60,781 bases of DNA from an uncultured Acidimicrobiales bacterium (GCA_937930695.1 CALHCB010000016.1:1-60781); one strand, 5' to 3'; shown: positions 50,706 through 59,969, counted from the stretch's first letter. Made by a program: numbers and translations. Notes: generated from the sequence alone by a model not told the origin.

Positions 50706-51857
50706 ATGAGCACCTCCGCATGGCAGCGCCGGCTGGAAGCTCTCCTGGGCATCCCCGCCACCGAAGGCAACAGCGTCGACGTCTTGCGGAACGGCGATGA
50801 GATCTTCCCCGCCATGCTGGATGCGATCAACGCATCCACCAGAACCATCGACTTTCTGACCTTTGTGTTCTGGAAGGGCGACATCACCGTCGCGTTCGCC
50901 GACGCACTTTCCGAGCGTGCTCGGGCTGGCGTGCGTGTGCGAGTTCTCCTTGACACCTTGGGTGCTCGACACATACGCAAGCCGCTGGTCGAGCAGATGC
51001 GTGAAGCTGGTTGTGATCTTCGCTGGTTCCGGGCAGTCGATTCGCCACTCAGTCGGGCCAACCATCGGACCCACCGCAAGCTACTTATCTGTGACGAGAC
51101 AACGGCATTCACCGGTGGCGTCGGCATCGCAGAAGAATGGACCGGCAACGCCACGAACCCCACCGAGTGGCGCGACACCCACTTTCGTGTGCGGGGCCGA
51201 GCCGTCGACGGTCTGCGCGGCGCATTCATCGACAACTGGATCGAGACCGGACCGCTGGCGATCGATGAGATGTTCGATCTGTTCCCCGGACACGACAACA
51301 CGGGTCGGTCGACAGTCCAGGTCATTGCCGGGGCAGCCGAGGCTGGCGGAAACGACATCGCCACATTGCTCGAGGTGTTGATCAGCACTGCTGAGGAGCG
51401 TCTCCGTATCGCAACGGCCTATTTCAACCCCGATGACGAACTCACCGCTCTTCTCATTGAGGCCGCACATCGAGGCGTCAAGATTGAAGTTTTGGTGCCG
51501 GGCCTGCATGCCGACAAGAGATTCGTGCAGATCGTGGGAGAAGCTCGCTACGAAGAGCTCCTCGATGAGGGCGTCGACATCCGCTGCTACACCCGCTCAA
51601 TGCTCCACACCAAGATTCTGACCGTCGACAGCACGGTGGCAACAGTGGGCTCGGCCAACATCAATCAGCGGTCGTTCCAATTCGACGAGGAGGTCAACCT
51701 CGTCCTCTTCGACCCCGAAGTCGTCGCCATTCTCGACGAGCACTTCGACGAGGACCTTCGCTCGAGCGAGGCGATCGACCCTTCGGCCTGGGCCGAACGC
51801 AGTCTTGTCCAACGCGCGGCTGAGCGAGCCGCCTCGGTTGTGTCTGACCTGATCTGA
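50706..51857 (+). CDS. Phospholipase D/cardiolipin synthase-like enzyme
   Basis: A 383-residue protein with two HKD half-sites: HRKLLICD in HRTHRKLLICDETTAFTGG (about 120-138) and HTKILTVDSTVATVGSANI (about 300-318). It resembles ClsB-type cardiolipin synthases, which join two phosphatidylglycerols or PG with PE, but lacks the N-terminal membrane helices of ClsA. It ends 49 bases from the convergent Crp-family gene. Confidence 0.85.
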   Translation: MSTSAWQRRLEALLGIPATEGNSVDVLRNGDEIFPAMLDAINASTRTIDFLTFVFWKGDITVAFADALSERARAGVRVRVLLDTLGARHIRKPLVEQMREAGCDLRWFRAVDSPLSRANHRTHRKLLICDETTAFTGGVGIAEEWTGNATNPTEWRDTHFRVRGRAVDGLRGAFIDNWIETGPLAIDEMFDLFPGHDNTGRSTVQVIAGAAEAGGNDIATLLEVLISTAEERLRIATAYFNPDDELTALLIEAAHRGVKIEVLVPGLHADKRFVQIVGEARYEELLDEGVDIRCYTRSMLHTKILTVDSTVATVGSANINQRSFQFDEEVNLVLFDPEVVAILDEHFDEDLRSSEAIDPSAWAERSLVQRAAERAASVVSDLI

Positions 51858-51906
51858 TCTGTCGGGTCAGGTCTGTCTGGAATGGGCGATCAGACCGTCG
51901 AACGAT

Positions 51907-52539
51907 CTAGACCGAATCGTCGAGCGCTTCGCCTTGCAGCACGATGATCCCACCTCGACGCAGCGCGACGACCCCGCTGGCAACAAGATCTTGTAGCGCG
52001 GCATTCGTGGTCGGGCGAGTGGTTCCCGCCAATGAAGCGATGATCGCTTGAGTCAGAGGAATGTCGTCACCGAAAAGCTCACGAAGTTCGCTCAGCCTGC
52101 GACGAACCCGAAGCTCGGCCGGGTGGTGCCGGGCCTCGAGCAACAGATTTCCGGCCTCGCGAACTCGGGCATCGAGCATTCTGACGAGCAGATCGTTGAG
52201 TTTCGGCAATTCCTGTCGCGCCCGATCGAACTCCCGTCGGCCGAGCACCTTTGTGGTGAGGTCGGTAACAGCGCGAGCCGTTGCTCCCCGAGCCTCATCA
52301 GAGATCAGTGCTTGCTCGCCCATGAGATCGTTTGGACCGCGAATGGCCACCGCCACCGTGTCGCCTTGAAGCGTGACACGTTCGACGAGCACGTGGCCTC
52401 CCACGATGACGTGGAGCGCCTCGCCCGGATCGCCCTCGAGAAAGAGCGTCTGCCCGCGCGGCACGTAGCGCGAAGTCATGATCGACTCCAGCCCGTCCCG
52501 CGACTCATCGTCCAGAGTCTCCGTCAGCCGCTCCCACAT
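51907..52539 (-). CDS. Crp/Fnr-family transcriptional regulator
   Basis: A 210-residue regulator. A cyclic-nucleotide-binding-like beta roll (about 15-120) includes YVPRGQTLFLEGDPGEALHVIVGGHV and AIRGPNDLMGEQALI. A winged helix (about 145-205) has IPLTQAIIASLAGTTRPTTNAALQDLV as recognition region. No Cys cluster is present, so it is not an FNR-type oxygen sensor. ATG 52539 is preferred: the frame opens at 52632, but that TTG lies in a hairpin loop and the added residues are not conserved-looking. Confidence 0.85.
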   Translation of the reverse strand: MWERLTETLDDESRDGLESIMTSRYVPRGQTLFLEGDPGEALHVIVGGHVLVERVTLQGDTVAVAIRGPNDLMGEQALISDEARGATARAVTDLTTKVLGRREFDRARQELPKLNDLLVRMLDARVREAGNLLLEARHHPAELRVRRRLSELRELFGDDIPLTQAIIASLAGTTRPTTNAALQDLVASGVVALRRGGIIVLQGEALDDSV

Positions 52540-52612
52540 TGGCCCAACGCTAACGCGCAAACGAGCGGAGACCGAATCGACTCCCCCGAACAGTGCAGAA
52601 GTCAGGAGACCA

Positions 52613-52680
52613 GGTTGATCCGTTCCCTCCAACGGATCAACCCGATCTCCATATGGGGCCCGGTCCCTCCACCGGACCCC
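52613..52680 (+). ncRNA. Candidate small RNA with twin CCCTCC-loop hairpins (6C-like)
   Basis: Two hairpins lie 12 bases apart. The first is a perfect 12-bp stem (GGTTGATCCGTT, 52613-52624, with 52631-52642). The second is a 10-bp stem with one mismatch (52655-52664 with 52671-52680). Both loops are exactly CCCTCC. The second, GC-rich stem is followed by GTGTTCTC, a weak terminator tail, favouring rightward transcription. Loops complementary to ribosome-binding sites are a mark of the actinobacterial 6C RNA. Ends and strand are inferred; I cannot see a clear promoter. Confidence 0.55.
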
Positions 52681-52752
52681 GTGTTCTCAGGTCACAACGC
52701 CGCTGTGCTCCCTTGAACGCTTCTCATGTTCCTCTAGCTGGGCCGCGGCGTC

Positions 52753-52768
52753 TGTCAGCCAGCTGACA
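52753..52768. promoter_or_regulatory. Perfect 7-bp-arm palindrome TGTCAGC-CA-GCTGACA
   Basis: A 16-base dyad between the candidate small RNA and the PhyH stop. The TGTCA/TGACA half-sites and 16-base length suit a dimeric regulator, conceivably the nearby Crp-family protein. It is not placed at an obvious promoter, so the role is open. The rest of 52681-52833 shows no gene. Confidence 0.35.
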
Positions 52769-52833
52769 CTTCTCGACATTTCTCCGAAGATTTCCGTGAC
52801 TCTTGGTCACCGTGGCCGTTGCCCAGAGGCCGC

Positions 52834-53652
52834 TCACTCCAACCGCCAACCAACGGGAAACCGCTCGTCGTCAGCCGGATACTCGCCCGCTACCGCCGTG
52901 GTGTCAGCATCGCCGACCATCGGGTCACAACCAGGGTGGGGATACCACGTACTGTCGTCTCCCAGCCAACGAGTGGAGAGTGCGACTCGCCGGTTGGGCC
53001 CAGCATTCCCTCGAGCGCCGTGCACAATCCAGGAGGAAAAGGCGATGGCGTCTCCTGCTTCGACATCAAAGCCGACAATGTCGAACTCGTCGCGTGCCGC
53101 TTCGACATCGGGGCATCGCTCTCCGTCGAAGTCGGCGACCCACTCTTTGGCCGAGTCACCAAAGGCTTCGGGGGCGTAATAGGCGTCCCACAGGTGAGAG
53201 CCTCTCAGAAACTCGAGCGAACTCTCTTCGACCGTGGCATCGCTACAGGCAACCCAGATCGAACAAATCTGCTTTCCCAAAAATGGCCAGTACGGAATGT
53301 CTTGGTGCCACGGTGTCGGATTCGCCGTTTCCGGTTCCTTGATCAGCAGGTGATCGAAGTACAAACGACTAGATGTTGCCCCCATGAGCCGCCCAGCAAT
53401 TTCGGCGACCCCGCTCTCGAACGCGAACCGATTGACCGCTCCCACGTCGGGCCACAGATACCGGGTGGTAAACAATCGCCCGGTCGATGCTCCGGGATTG
53501 GTATCCGTCACCCACGTCCCTGGCTCCGCCAACTGGGCGGTGGCCACCTCGAGGATCTCATCGATCTGATCCTTCTCGACAACTCGCGGGATCTTGACCA
53601 CCCCGTCGTCTCGAAACGTGGCAATAGTCTGATCCGATAGCGCAACGTTCAT
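52834..53652 (-). CDS. Phytanoyl-CoA dioxygenase-family oxygenase
   Basis: A 272-residue Fe(II)/2-oxoglutarate dioxygenase. The metal triad is His and Asp in WHQDIPYWPF and the distal His in SSWIVHGARGNAG; the Arg in RRVALSTRW would bind 2-oxoglutarate. ATG 53652 is chosen as nearest the conserved LSDQTIATFRDDGVVKIPRVV; earlier in-frame starts up to 53751 would run into the divergent pirin gene. The substrate is not deducible; bacterial PhyH proteins hydroxylate diverse small molecules. Confidence 0.85.
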   Translation of the reverse strand: MNVALSDQTIATFRDDGVVKIPRVVEKDQIDEILEVATAQLAEPGTWVTDTNPGASTGRLFTTRYLWPDVGAVNRFAFESGVAEIAGRLMGATSSRLYFDHLLIKEPETANPTPWHQDIPYWPFLGKQICSIWVACSDATVEESSLEFLRGSHLWDAYYAPEAFGDSAKEWVADFDGERCPDVEAARDEFDIVGFDVEAGDAIAFSSWIVHGARGNAGPNRRVALSTRWLGDDSTWYPHPGCDPMVGDADTTAVAGEYPADDERFPVGWRLE

Positions 53653-53680
53653 GAGAAGAGCATCGCCTACCCTCCCTTTC

Positions 53681-54718
53681 ATGGCCAGTCCCATCCAGAG
53701 CTCCTTCCCCCTCAGCAACCAGTGGCCCACCCTCGATCCATTTCTTTTCATCGCCCATCACGACGACACCTATCCAACAGGCACTGCCGACTTCGGGCCG
53801 GATGCTTCGCTCGAGGGTCGGTCCATCGGCCAGGATTTCGCCGACAAGGACGGGTGGAACATGTATCACGGCGCGTCCGTTCCGGGCTTTCCCCAGCACC
53901 CCCACCGCGGCTTCGAGACCATCACCTACGTCCGCGAAGGTGTGTGCGACCACTCTGACTCTCTGGGTGCCAAGGCCAGGTTCGGACAGGGCGACACCCA
54001 ATGGATGACCGCAGGTTCAGGCATCGTGCACGCCGAGATGTTCCCACTACTCGATCGAACAGGTCCGAATCGTCTCGAGCTCTTCCAGATCTGGCTGAAC
54101 CTTCCCGCCGACGACAAGATGGTGGCGCCCTATTTCACCATGCTGTGGAACCACGAAACTCCCGTCGTCCACGACACCGACACCAGCGGCGCAGCCACCC
54201 ACATCACCGTGATCGCAGGGTCGCTCCTCGGCGTCGACACTCCCGCACCGCCCCCTGACTCATGGGCCGCCAAGTCCGAAGCTGACGTCGAACTCTGGCA
54301 CGTCGTACTCGAGCCCGGTGCACGATGGACCATGCCGGCCGCACTCGGCGACCAGACCCAACGCATGCTGTACTGCTTCGACGGATCAGGAGTCGAGATC
54401 GAGGGCGAAGCGATTCCACAAAAGACCGGAGCACAGATCAGTTGCGATCGTCCGCTCCAACTTGTCGGTGGATCACAGGGGGCCCAGTGCCTCATGCTTC
54501 AGGGCCGTCCGATCAACGAACCGGTGGCCCAATACGGACCCTTCGTCATGAACGACGAAGCCGGAATCCGACAAACTCTCCAGGACTATCAGCAGACCGG
54601 ATTCGGTGGTTGGCCATGGCCTACCGATGGACCGAACCACGGCGCTGAACAGCGTCGCTTTGCCCGCCACAGCGACGGCAAGCTCGAAGAATTCGCCCAC
54701 TGGGGCCCCGACCGCTGA
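53681..54718 (+). CDS. Pirin-family protein
   Basis: A 345-residue bicupin. The metal-binding N-terminal cupin shows HPHRGFETITYVREG and TAGSGIVHAEM, giving the three His and one Glu of the pirin iron site. A second cupin follows (VVLEPGARWTMP...). Some pirins are quercetin dioxygenases, others regulatory. ATG 53681 has no ribosome site; a TACCCT box 7 bases upstream would suit a leaderless mRNA, though that is speculative. Only 28 bases separate it from the PhyH start. Confidence 0.88.
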   Translation: MASPIQSSFPLSNQWPTLDPFLFIAHHDDTYPTGTADFGPDASLEGRSIGQDFADKDGWNMYHGASVPGFPQHPHRGFETITYVREGVCDHSDSLGAKARFGQGDTQWMTAGSGIVHAEMFPLLDRTGPNRLELFQIWLNLPADDKMVAPYFTMLWNHETPVVHDTDTSGAATHITVIAGSLLGVDTPAPPPDSWAAKSEADVELWHVVLEPGARWTMPAALGDQTQRMLYCFDGSGVEIEGEAIPQKTGAQISCDRPLQLVGGSQGAQCLMLQGRPINEPVAQYGPFVMNDEAGIRQTLQDYQQTGFGGWPWPTDGPNHGAEQRRFARHSDGKLEEFAHWGPDR

Positions 54719-54983
54719 CCCAGACCGGGCGCCAAGCGGGCGGAACCAACGCGTTGAAACTTGAACTGACCGGCCGCGGTGTGGAATTGCCGCCGCAAAC
54801 TCCACACTCGCGACCGTTCAGCGAGCACGGGGCAAGACCCCAAACGACCGTGAAACGAGTCAGTGACTTAGCGTCACGTTAATACGGATTGTGCGGAGAT
54901 GAGGAAACCTCACCCGAATTCTTGCCAGTGAGTGATCCCGCTCACATTCGAGAGAGATCCGGTCTTCACTCCCAGGGAGAGAC
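54719..54983. other. Intergenic region without a convincing gene
   Basis: Between the convergent pirin and 54984 genes. GTGTGGA (about 54779) and TCCACAC (about 54802) can pair around a GC-rich loop, a possible terminator for pirin without a T-run. GTGACTTAGCGTCAC near 54865 is a small dyad. No coding frame with a good start or tRNA-like fold was found. Confidence 0.4.
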
Positions 54984-55385
54984 CTACGCCGGCCGTCCGG
55001 CAAGTGAGGCGGGAAGTGCGGCCCGAGGCGCTTCGCCGTCGCCGGCAGCACTCTCCGACTCGTTCTCTTCTGGTTCTTCTTCGACCTTCGGGGCATTGGG
55101 ATCGATCGAGTGATCGGTGACCTTCAAGAGTTCAGCAGGAATCTCTGGTTGCGGCTCGACCTTGACGGCTCCGACGAATTGGACGCCGACCATGTCGTAG
55201 TCCGAGCCAGACACGGCCTTGTCCTGGCCGAAGTCCGCGACTTGCAGTTCACCGTTGAACAGTCTCGTGATCTGAGCGACAACGAACCATCCGGCCTCAG
55301 AGTCGGGGAACTTGTTGACAACATCGCCAACCTGAACGTCCAACAGACGCATACGGGCAACTTTGGCAAACTGACGTTCCGACAT
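54984..55385 (-). CDS. Hypothetical protein, acidic C-terminus
   Basis: A 133-residue protein starting MSERQFAKVARMRLLDVQVGDVVNKFP, with GGAG 5 bases before the ATG. The first 85 residues (VGDVVNKFPDSEAGWFVVAQITRLFNGELQVADFG) look like a small beta-barrel (SH3-like) domain; the tail is Glu/Ala/Pro-rich and probably disordered. It follows purQ in the same direction by 87 bases. No family recognised. Confidence 0.6.
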   Translation of the reverse strand: MSERQFAKVARMRLLDVQVGDVVNKFPDSEAGWFVVAQITRLFNGELQVADFGQDKAVSGSDYDMVGVQFVGAVKVEPQPEIPAELLKVTDHSIDPNAPKVEEEPEENESESAAGDGEAPRAALPASLAGRPA

Positions 55386-55472
55386 CTGGGCTCCAGGCCT
55401 TGGCATCACCGCAAGGTGATGCAGGTTCAGTGGAGACATCGGCGCGTCTCACGCCGGACCTGAGACTCTTCC

Positions 55473-56255
55473 TCAGGAAGCCTTCACCGCGGCCACACCG
55501 GCGGCGAAGAGAGGAAGACATCCGCCGCGACCCTCGAGCCCGGGGACGTCCCGACCACGGAGGGGGTCCTGTCGTTCGAGAACGTGATTCTCCGGATGCG
55601 GCATGAGGCCAAGCACGAAACCGGTGTCATCGGTGACGCCCGCAATGTCACCAGTCGAGCCGTTCGGATTGTGTGGATACGCGCCATCAGCAGGAAGAAC
55701 TCGACCACGCTCATCGAGTTCGACATAGCGCAGTGCAACCTGATCGTTTGCTTCGAGCGCCTTGCCATCTTCGATGGCAAAGCGTCCCTCGCCATGAGCG
55801 ACGGGGCAGCGAAGTGGCTCCGAAAGTCCAGACGTCCAAACCGAATGTGAGGACGTTGGGTCAAGCGTCACCCAACGACACTCGAAGCGCTCAGATCGAT
55901 TCTCGCCGAGCGTTCCGGCCTGCTCGTTTCCTGGCAGGAGACCAGCTCGCACCAACGCCTGGAACCCGTTGCAGACACCGAAAATCGGCTTCTCGTCGAC
56001 AACCGCCTGGTTGAGCTGATCGCCGAACCAGCCTGCCAGGTCGAGGCCGAGCAATCGGCCTGCACCGAGTGCATCTCCGTAGGAGAAGCCGCCAGGAACA
56101 GCCAGCAGCTGATGATCGCTCATCTTGACTTCGCCAGCCCGCAACGCCGACAGCGGCACGGGACGGGGATCTGCTCCTGCGAGTGCGAACGCTTGAGCCA
56201 GATCGCCGTCTCGATTCGTTCCGAGCGCAACGGGGATCAGAACCTTGGGCTTCAT
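55473..56255 (-). CDS. purQ: FGAM synthase, glutaminase subunit
   Basis: A 260-residue class I glutamine amidotransferase supplying ammonia to PurL. The nucleophile Cys is in FGVCNGFQAL; the His and Glu are in LMPHPENHV. FSYGDALGAGRL and PVAHGEGRF are PurQ signatures. It is longer than the roughly 225-residue PurQ usual with a separate small PurS, and looks more like the glutaminase part of large PurL. GGAGGTCGATC precedes the ATG, which overlaps the purL stop by 4 bases. Confidence 0.93.
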   Translation of the reverse strand: MKPKVLIPVALGTNRDGDLAQAFALAGADPRPVPLSALRAGEVKMSDHQLLAVPGGFSYGDALGAGRLLGLDLAGWFGDQLNQAVVDEKPIFGVCNGFQALVRAGLLPGNEQAGTLGENRSERFECRWVTLDPTSSHSVWTSGLSEPLRCPVAHGEGRFAIEDGKALEANDQVALRYVELDERGRVLPADGAYPHNPNGSTGDIAGVTDDTGFVLGLMPHPENHVLERQDPLRGRDVPGLEGRGGCLPLFAAGVAAVKAS

Positions 56256-59086
56256 GATCGACCTCCGTCGATGTGACCTGACCAGGCGGCGCCAATTTCC
56301 GACAGGCCGAGCTCGTGAACTCCGAAGCTGACACTCGATCGATCAACAACGGAGCCGATCTTCTGCGCAAACGGCACCATCTTCTCCAGAAAGGCTTCCG
56401 CGTCGGCTGGGCGCACTTCGACGAGGTATCGGCCAGACCCTTCGCCGAACAGAACCTCCGGATCTGAATTCACGTCGAGAGCCAGACCGAGGCGACCGGC
56501 AAAGGCCCACTCACAAGCCGCGACGGCCAAGCCCCCTTCAGCCAAATCGTGACCGCTTCGAACCAGGTCAGCCGATATTGCATCCGCCAGTGCGTGGTGG
56601 CGAGCAATGGCAACGGGATCTGGCCGAGGCACCGCGCCGCCGAGATCCTCACCCAAGACTGCGTCGAGGTGAGAGCCCCCAAGCTCGCCACGAGCCGGAC
56701 CAACCAGCCACACGTCGTTGCCCGCTTCGACCACGCCCGTCAATGGCACGACATCGAGATTCTTCACGATGCCCATCGCCGTGATGACGAGGGTCGGGGC
56801 CACAGGATCGCTGACTCCGTCTTGGTCGACGAAGACGTTGTACAGCGAGTCCTTGCCCGACACGAACGGCGCTCCGAGAAGAAGCGCGGCATCGTGACAA
56901 CCGCGACACGCTGCAACCAGTTGGGCCAGAGTCTGTGGGTCGGTGGGATTGCCCCAGGCAAAGTTGTCCAGGAGCGACAGTTCCTTCGGATCTGCCCCCG
57001 CCAGTACGACATTTCGCACTGCTTCATCCACAACCTGCCAGGCCATCGCCTCGGGATCGAGGGCACCAAGACGCGCATTGACGCCAATGCCGAGCGCTAC
57101 CGCTCGCGTGCCATCGGTTCCCGGAGGAATCATGGCAGTCCCGTCGGCCGCCCCGTCGCCGAGAACACCGCCGTAGGGACGCACGATCGTTCCGCCAAGG
57201 ACCTCGTGGTCAAAGGTTCGTACGACGTCTTCGTTCGAACGAATCGATGGGTGGGCGAGCAGAGAGAGCGTTGCCGCCGCGGGGTCGTACTCCGGAATCG
57301 GCTGTCGGGTGCTGCGAACGAGCTCGAGCACCCCTGCCTTCATCCGGCGTCGTGGCCGACCGTCGTGCAGGAAGGCGCACTCCAGATCGATCACGGTGTC
57401 GGCACCATCGCGCACAACCAACCGACCTTCACCGGTGAACGTTCCGATGACGGCCGCTCCCACGCCCCAACGGTCTGCCAATTCGAGCAACGGCGCAGGG
57501 TCTGGGCTGGCGACCACCATTCGCTCTTGGGCTTCACTGAGCCAGACTTCCCACGGGGCGAGGCCTGGGTATTTTCGAGGTACGAGTTGGAGGTCGACTT
57601 CAGCACCCAGCGTTTCAGCCATCTCACCAACGGCGGACGAAAGACCCCCGGCACCGCAGTCTGTGATCGCGGAGTAGAGGCCCAGATCACGAGCGGCGAC
57701 GACGACGTCAATCAGGCCCTTCTCGACAATCGGGTCGCCGATCTGCACCGACGAACCAGCAACTTCGGCAGTCTCGGCCGCCATGGTCTGGGAAGAGAAC
57801 GTCGCACCGCCGACGCCGTCACGACCAACCGCCCCGCCGAAGACCACGATGGCATCACCAGCCTGGGCCGAGGTCGGATTCGACCCAGACGGGAGAAGTC
57901 CCACACAACCAGCGAACACCAGTGGCGTCGTGGTGTACGCAGGATCGTGGACGATCGCGCCGGCAATGTTCGGCACGCCAATCTTGTTTCCGTAGTCTCC
58001 GACGCCGGCGATGACACCCTCCCGAATACGCCGAGGATGAAGAACGCCCGCTGGCACGTCTTCAGGATCAGTCTCGCTCGGACCGAAGCAGAGAATGTCG
58101 GAGATCGCGATCGGCTTGGCAGATACACCGAGGATGTCCCGGACGACGCCGCCGACACCAGTATTCGAGCCACCGAACGGTTCGAGGGCAGAAGGATGGT
58201 TGTGGGTTTCTGCTTTGAGAGCCACGTCGAAATCGTCGTCAAAGCGGACGATTCCGGCGTTGTCGACAAAGGCACTGCGAACCCACGGAGCGTCGATGGC
58301 ATCCGTGGCGGCTCGCAGATAGGAGTTCAACAAGCCATCGATCTCGGACCCGTCGTCCGTTTCGATCAACGCCCGGAACGTTTTGTGGGCGCAATGCTCG
58401 CTCCAGGTTTGCGCCAAGGTCTCCAGTTCAGCGTCACTCGGCTCGCGTCCCAGCGCCGCGAAGTGATCGCGGATCACGATCAGCTCTTCAGGATCGAGCC
58501 CGAGTCGCCGCCGTGCATTGAGATCAGCAAGCCCGGATTCGTCCAGGTCGGCAATGGCGACGTGACTCGTCAGCGGAGCGTGTGCCGCCAGATCAGCAAA
58601 CGCAGGCGGAAGAGACCCCTCGGCCCATCGCTCGATGACGTCGTTATGAAGCACTCGCTCGGCCAACTTACGAACGTCGATGTCGCCTTTGGCTTCCACG
58701 ACGAACCGCATACCCATGGTGGCTGCAGTCACGTCGATGTCCAGCACATTGGCAGCTCGAACCAGCTCTGCGCCTTCTCGATCCGTGACGCCGGGGCGCA
58801 GCCCTGTCTCGATGACGACTCCCCCGACGTCATGATCGTCAGCGGGCAACCACCATCCCTCTACCTCGTCGGACAACAACGTGTCCGCAATTGTCACCAG
58901 GGGCCCTGGGTTCTCAGATCCCGTTCCTGTTTCGGCGATCACGTCGTCGCCAAATTGGACGTGCGCGAGACGGAATCGATGAATCCGATCCACGTCGATA
59001 CCAAACAATGCCGCCCGCTCAACGAGGCCTTCGCCAGCCTCGTCGACATGTGCGGGCCCAACCACAACCGCTCTGTCTTTCGCCAT
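56252..59086 (-). CDS. purL: FGAM synthase large subunit with N-terminal PurS-like region
   Basis: A 944-residue enzyme making FGAM from FGAR with ATP and glutamine-derived ammonia. The first 155 residues contain a PurS-like segment (ETGLRPGVTDREGAEL...GDIDVRKLAERVLHNDVIERW, about 91-154). The synthase proper follows: LAQTWSEHCAHKTF, AETHNHPSALEPFGGSNTG, GGLSSAVGEMAETLG and SGKDSLYN. Bacillus-type PurL is about 740 residues with separate PurS; the E. coli type is about 1,300 with a fused glutaminase. This one is intermediate, PurS fused and PurQ separate. ATG 59086 is preferred over an open frame to 59242. Confidence 0.92.
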   Translation of the reverse strand: MAKDRAVVVGPAHVDEAGEGLVERAALFGIDVDRIHRFRLAHVQFGDDVIAETGTGSENPGPLVTIADTLLSDEVEGWWLPADDHDVGGVVIETGLRPGVTDREGAELVRAANVLDIDVTAATMGMRFVVEAKGDIDVRKLAERVLHNDVIERWAEGSLPPAFADLAAHAPLTSHVAIADLDESGLADLNARRRLGLDPEELIVIRDHFAALGREPSDAELETLAQTWSEHCAHKTFRALIETDDGSEIDGLLNSYLRAATDAIDAPWVRSAFVDNAGIVRFDDDFDVALKAETHNHPSALEPFGGSNTGVGGVVRDILGVSAKPIAISDILCFGPSETDPEDVPAGVLHPRRIREGVIAGVGDYGNKIGVPNIAGAIVHDPAYTTTPLVFAGCVGLLPSGSNPTSAQAGDAIVVFGGAVGRDGVGGATFSSQTMAAETAEVAGSSVQIGDPIVEKGLIDVVVAARDLGLYSAITDCGAGGLSSAVGEMAETLGAEVDLQLVPRKYPGLAPWEVWLSEAQERMVVASPDPAPLLELADRWGVGAAVIGTFTGEGRLVVRDGADTVIDLECAFLHDGRPRRRMKAGVLELVRSTRQPIPEYDPAAATLSLLAHPSIRSNEDVVRTFDHEVLGGTIVRPYGGVLGDGAADGTAMIPPGTDGTRAVALGIGVNARLGALDPEAMAWQVVDEAVRNVVLAGADPKELSLLDNFAWGNPTDPQTLAQLVAACRGCHDAALLLGAPFVSGKDSLYNVFVDQDGVSDPVAPTLVITAMGIVKNLDVVPLTGVVEAGNDVWLVGPARGELGGSHLDAVLGEDLGGAVPRPDPVAIARHHALADAISADLVRSGHDLAEGGLAVAACEWAFAGRLGLALDVNSDPEVLFGEGSGRYLVEVRPADAEAFLEKMVPFAQKIGSVVDRSSVSFGVHELGLSEIGAAWSGHIDGGRS

Positions 59087-59268
59087 TGCGTCCAAGCATG
59101 ACGGGCCGACCCACCTGACGCTCGAACCCTCAGCCCTTTCAACAAAAAGTTGAAGCCACAACCCACTACGGTTCGGTGTGTGATGACCCATCGCAGGAGC
59201 GGCCGCGCCAGCTGCCCCAACGCAAACCGCACAACCATCCACATGATCACCGGAACGGGGCGAACCAC

Positions 59269-59913
59269 ATGAACGAGTTCGTCTTCGGCGTCGACCTCGA
59301 CGGCGTGTGCGCCGACTACACGCTTGGATTCAGAGAGATTGTCGCCGAGGTCCGAGGCGTCGACCCCGAGTCACTCCCACTCGAACGATCATGGTCCTTC
59401 GCCGAATGGGGCCTTTCCCCTGAGGACTTCGCCGAGCTGCATCAGTTCGCGGTGACCGAAAAGCGGATGATGGCAAGCCTCCCCGCTTTTGAGGGGTGCG
59501 CCGATGCCCTGTGGCGACTCTCAGACGCCGGCATCTGGATTCGGATCATCACCCATCGGCTCTATGTCAACTGGGGACACGCAACGGTGGTGAGCGACAC
59601 GGTCACCTGGCTGGACGAAGCCCAGATCCCCTATCGCGATATTTGTTTTCTCGGAGCCAAGCCCCAGGTTGAAGCCGACGTGTACATCGACGACGCGTCG
59701 CACAACATCACGGCACTCCGAGCCACGGGCAATCCAGCGATCGTCTTCGACCAACCCTACAACCGGGAACTGGACGGCCTTCGTGCCCACTCGTGGATCG
59801 AAGTCGAAGACATCGTGATGGACCTGGCAGCCCAAGCTGACGGCATTCAGCCCCAGCTTCCCGGTTTCGACGCCGGCGCTGATCGACTTGCCCGCAACCG
59901 ACCGAAGAGCTGA
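59269..59913 (+). CDS. HAD-family 5'-nucleotidase, NT5C type
   Basis: A 214-residue phosphatase of the 5'(3')-deoxyribonucleotidase group. Motif I is GVDLDGVCADY with both catalytic Asp residues; motif II is the Thr in IRIITHRL; motif IV is VYIDDASHN; the Lys is in FLGAKPQVEADV. It would dephosphorylate nucleoside monophosphates. ATG 59269 gives the family N-terminus; the frame is open to 59176. It diverges from purL, so its promoter lies in the 59087-59268 gap. Confidence 0.85.
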   Translation: MNEFVFGVDLDGVCADYTLGFREIVAEVRGVDPESLPLERSWSFAEWGLSPEDFAELHQFAVTEKRMMASLPAFEGCADALWRLSDAGIWIRIITHRLYVNWGHATVVSDTVTWLDEAQIPYRDICFLGAKPQVEADVYIDDASHNITALRATGNPAIVFDQPYNRELDGLRAHSWIEVEDIVMDLAAQADGIQPQLPGFDAGADRLARNRPKS

Positions 59914-59946
59914 GTCAGCCCCGGTCGAGACAGGCGCTGTCGCTGA

Positions 59947-59969
59947 CTGCCTGAAGAACGATCAGGCAG
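59947..59969. terminator. Hairpin between convergent genes
   Basis: CTGCCTGA (59947-59954) pairs perfectly with TCAGGCAG (59962-59969) around a 7-base loop. It sits between the nucleotidase stop and the stop of the leftward small gene. No T-run follows, so termination is plausible but unproven. Confidence 0.4.

Noticed and set aside
51853-51894. TCTGATC...GATCAGA terminator between the phospholipase-D and Crp genes
   Set aside because: Seven paired bases around a 28-base loop with no T-run is too weak to list as a terminator.
56549-59101. 850-codon rightward open frame
   Set aside because: Exact antisense shadow of purL, whose family motifs are unmistakable; the frame is rich in Arg, His and Asp with no domain.
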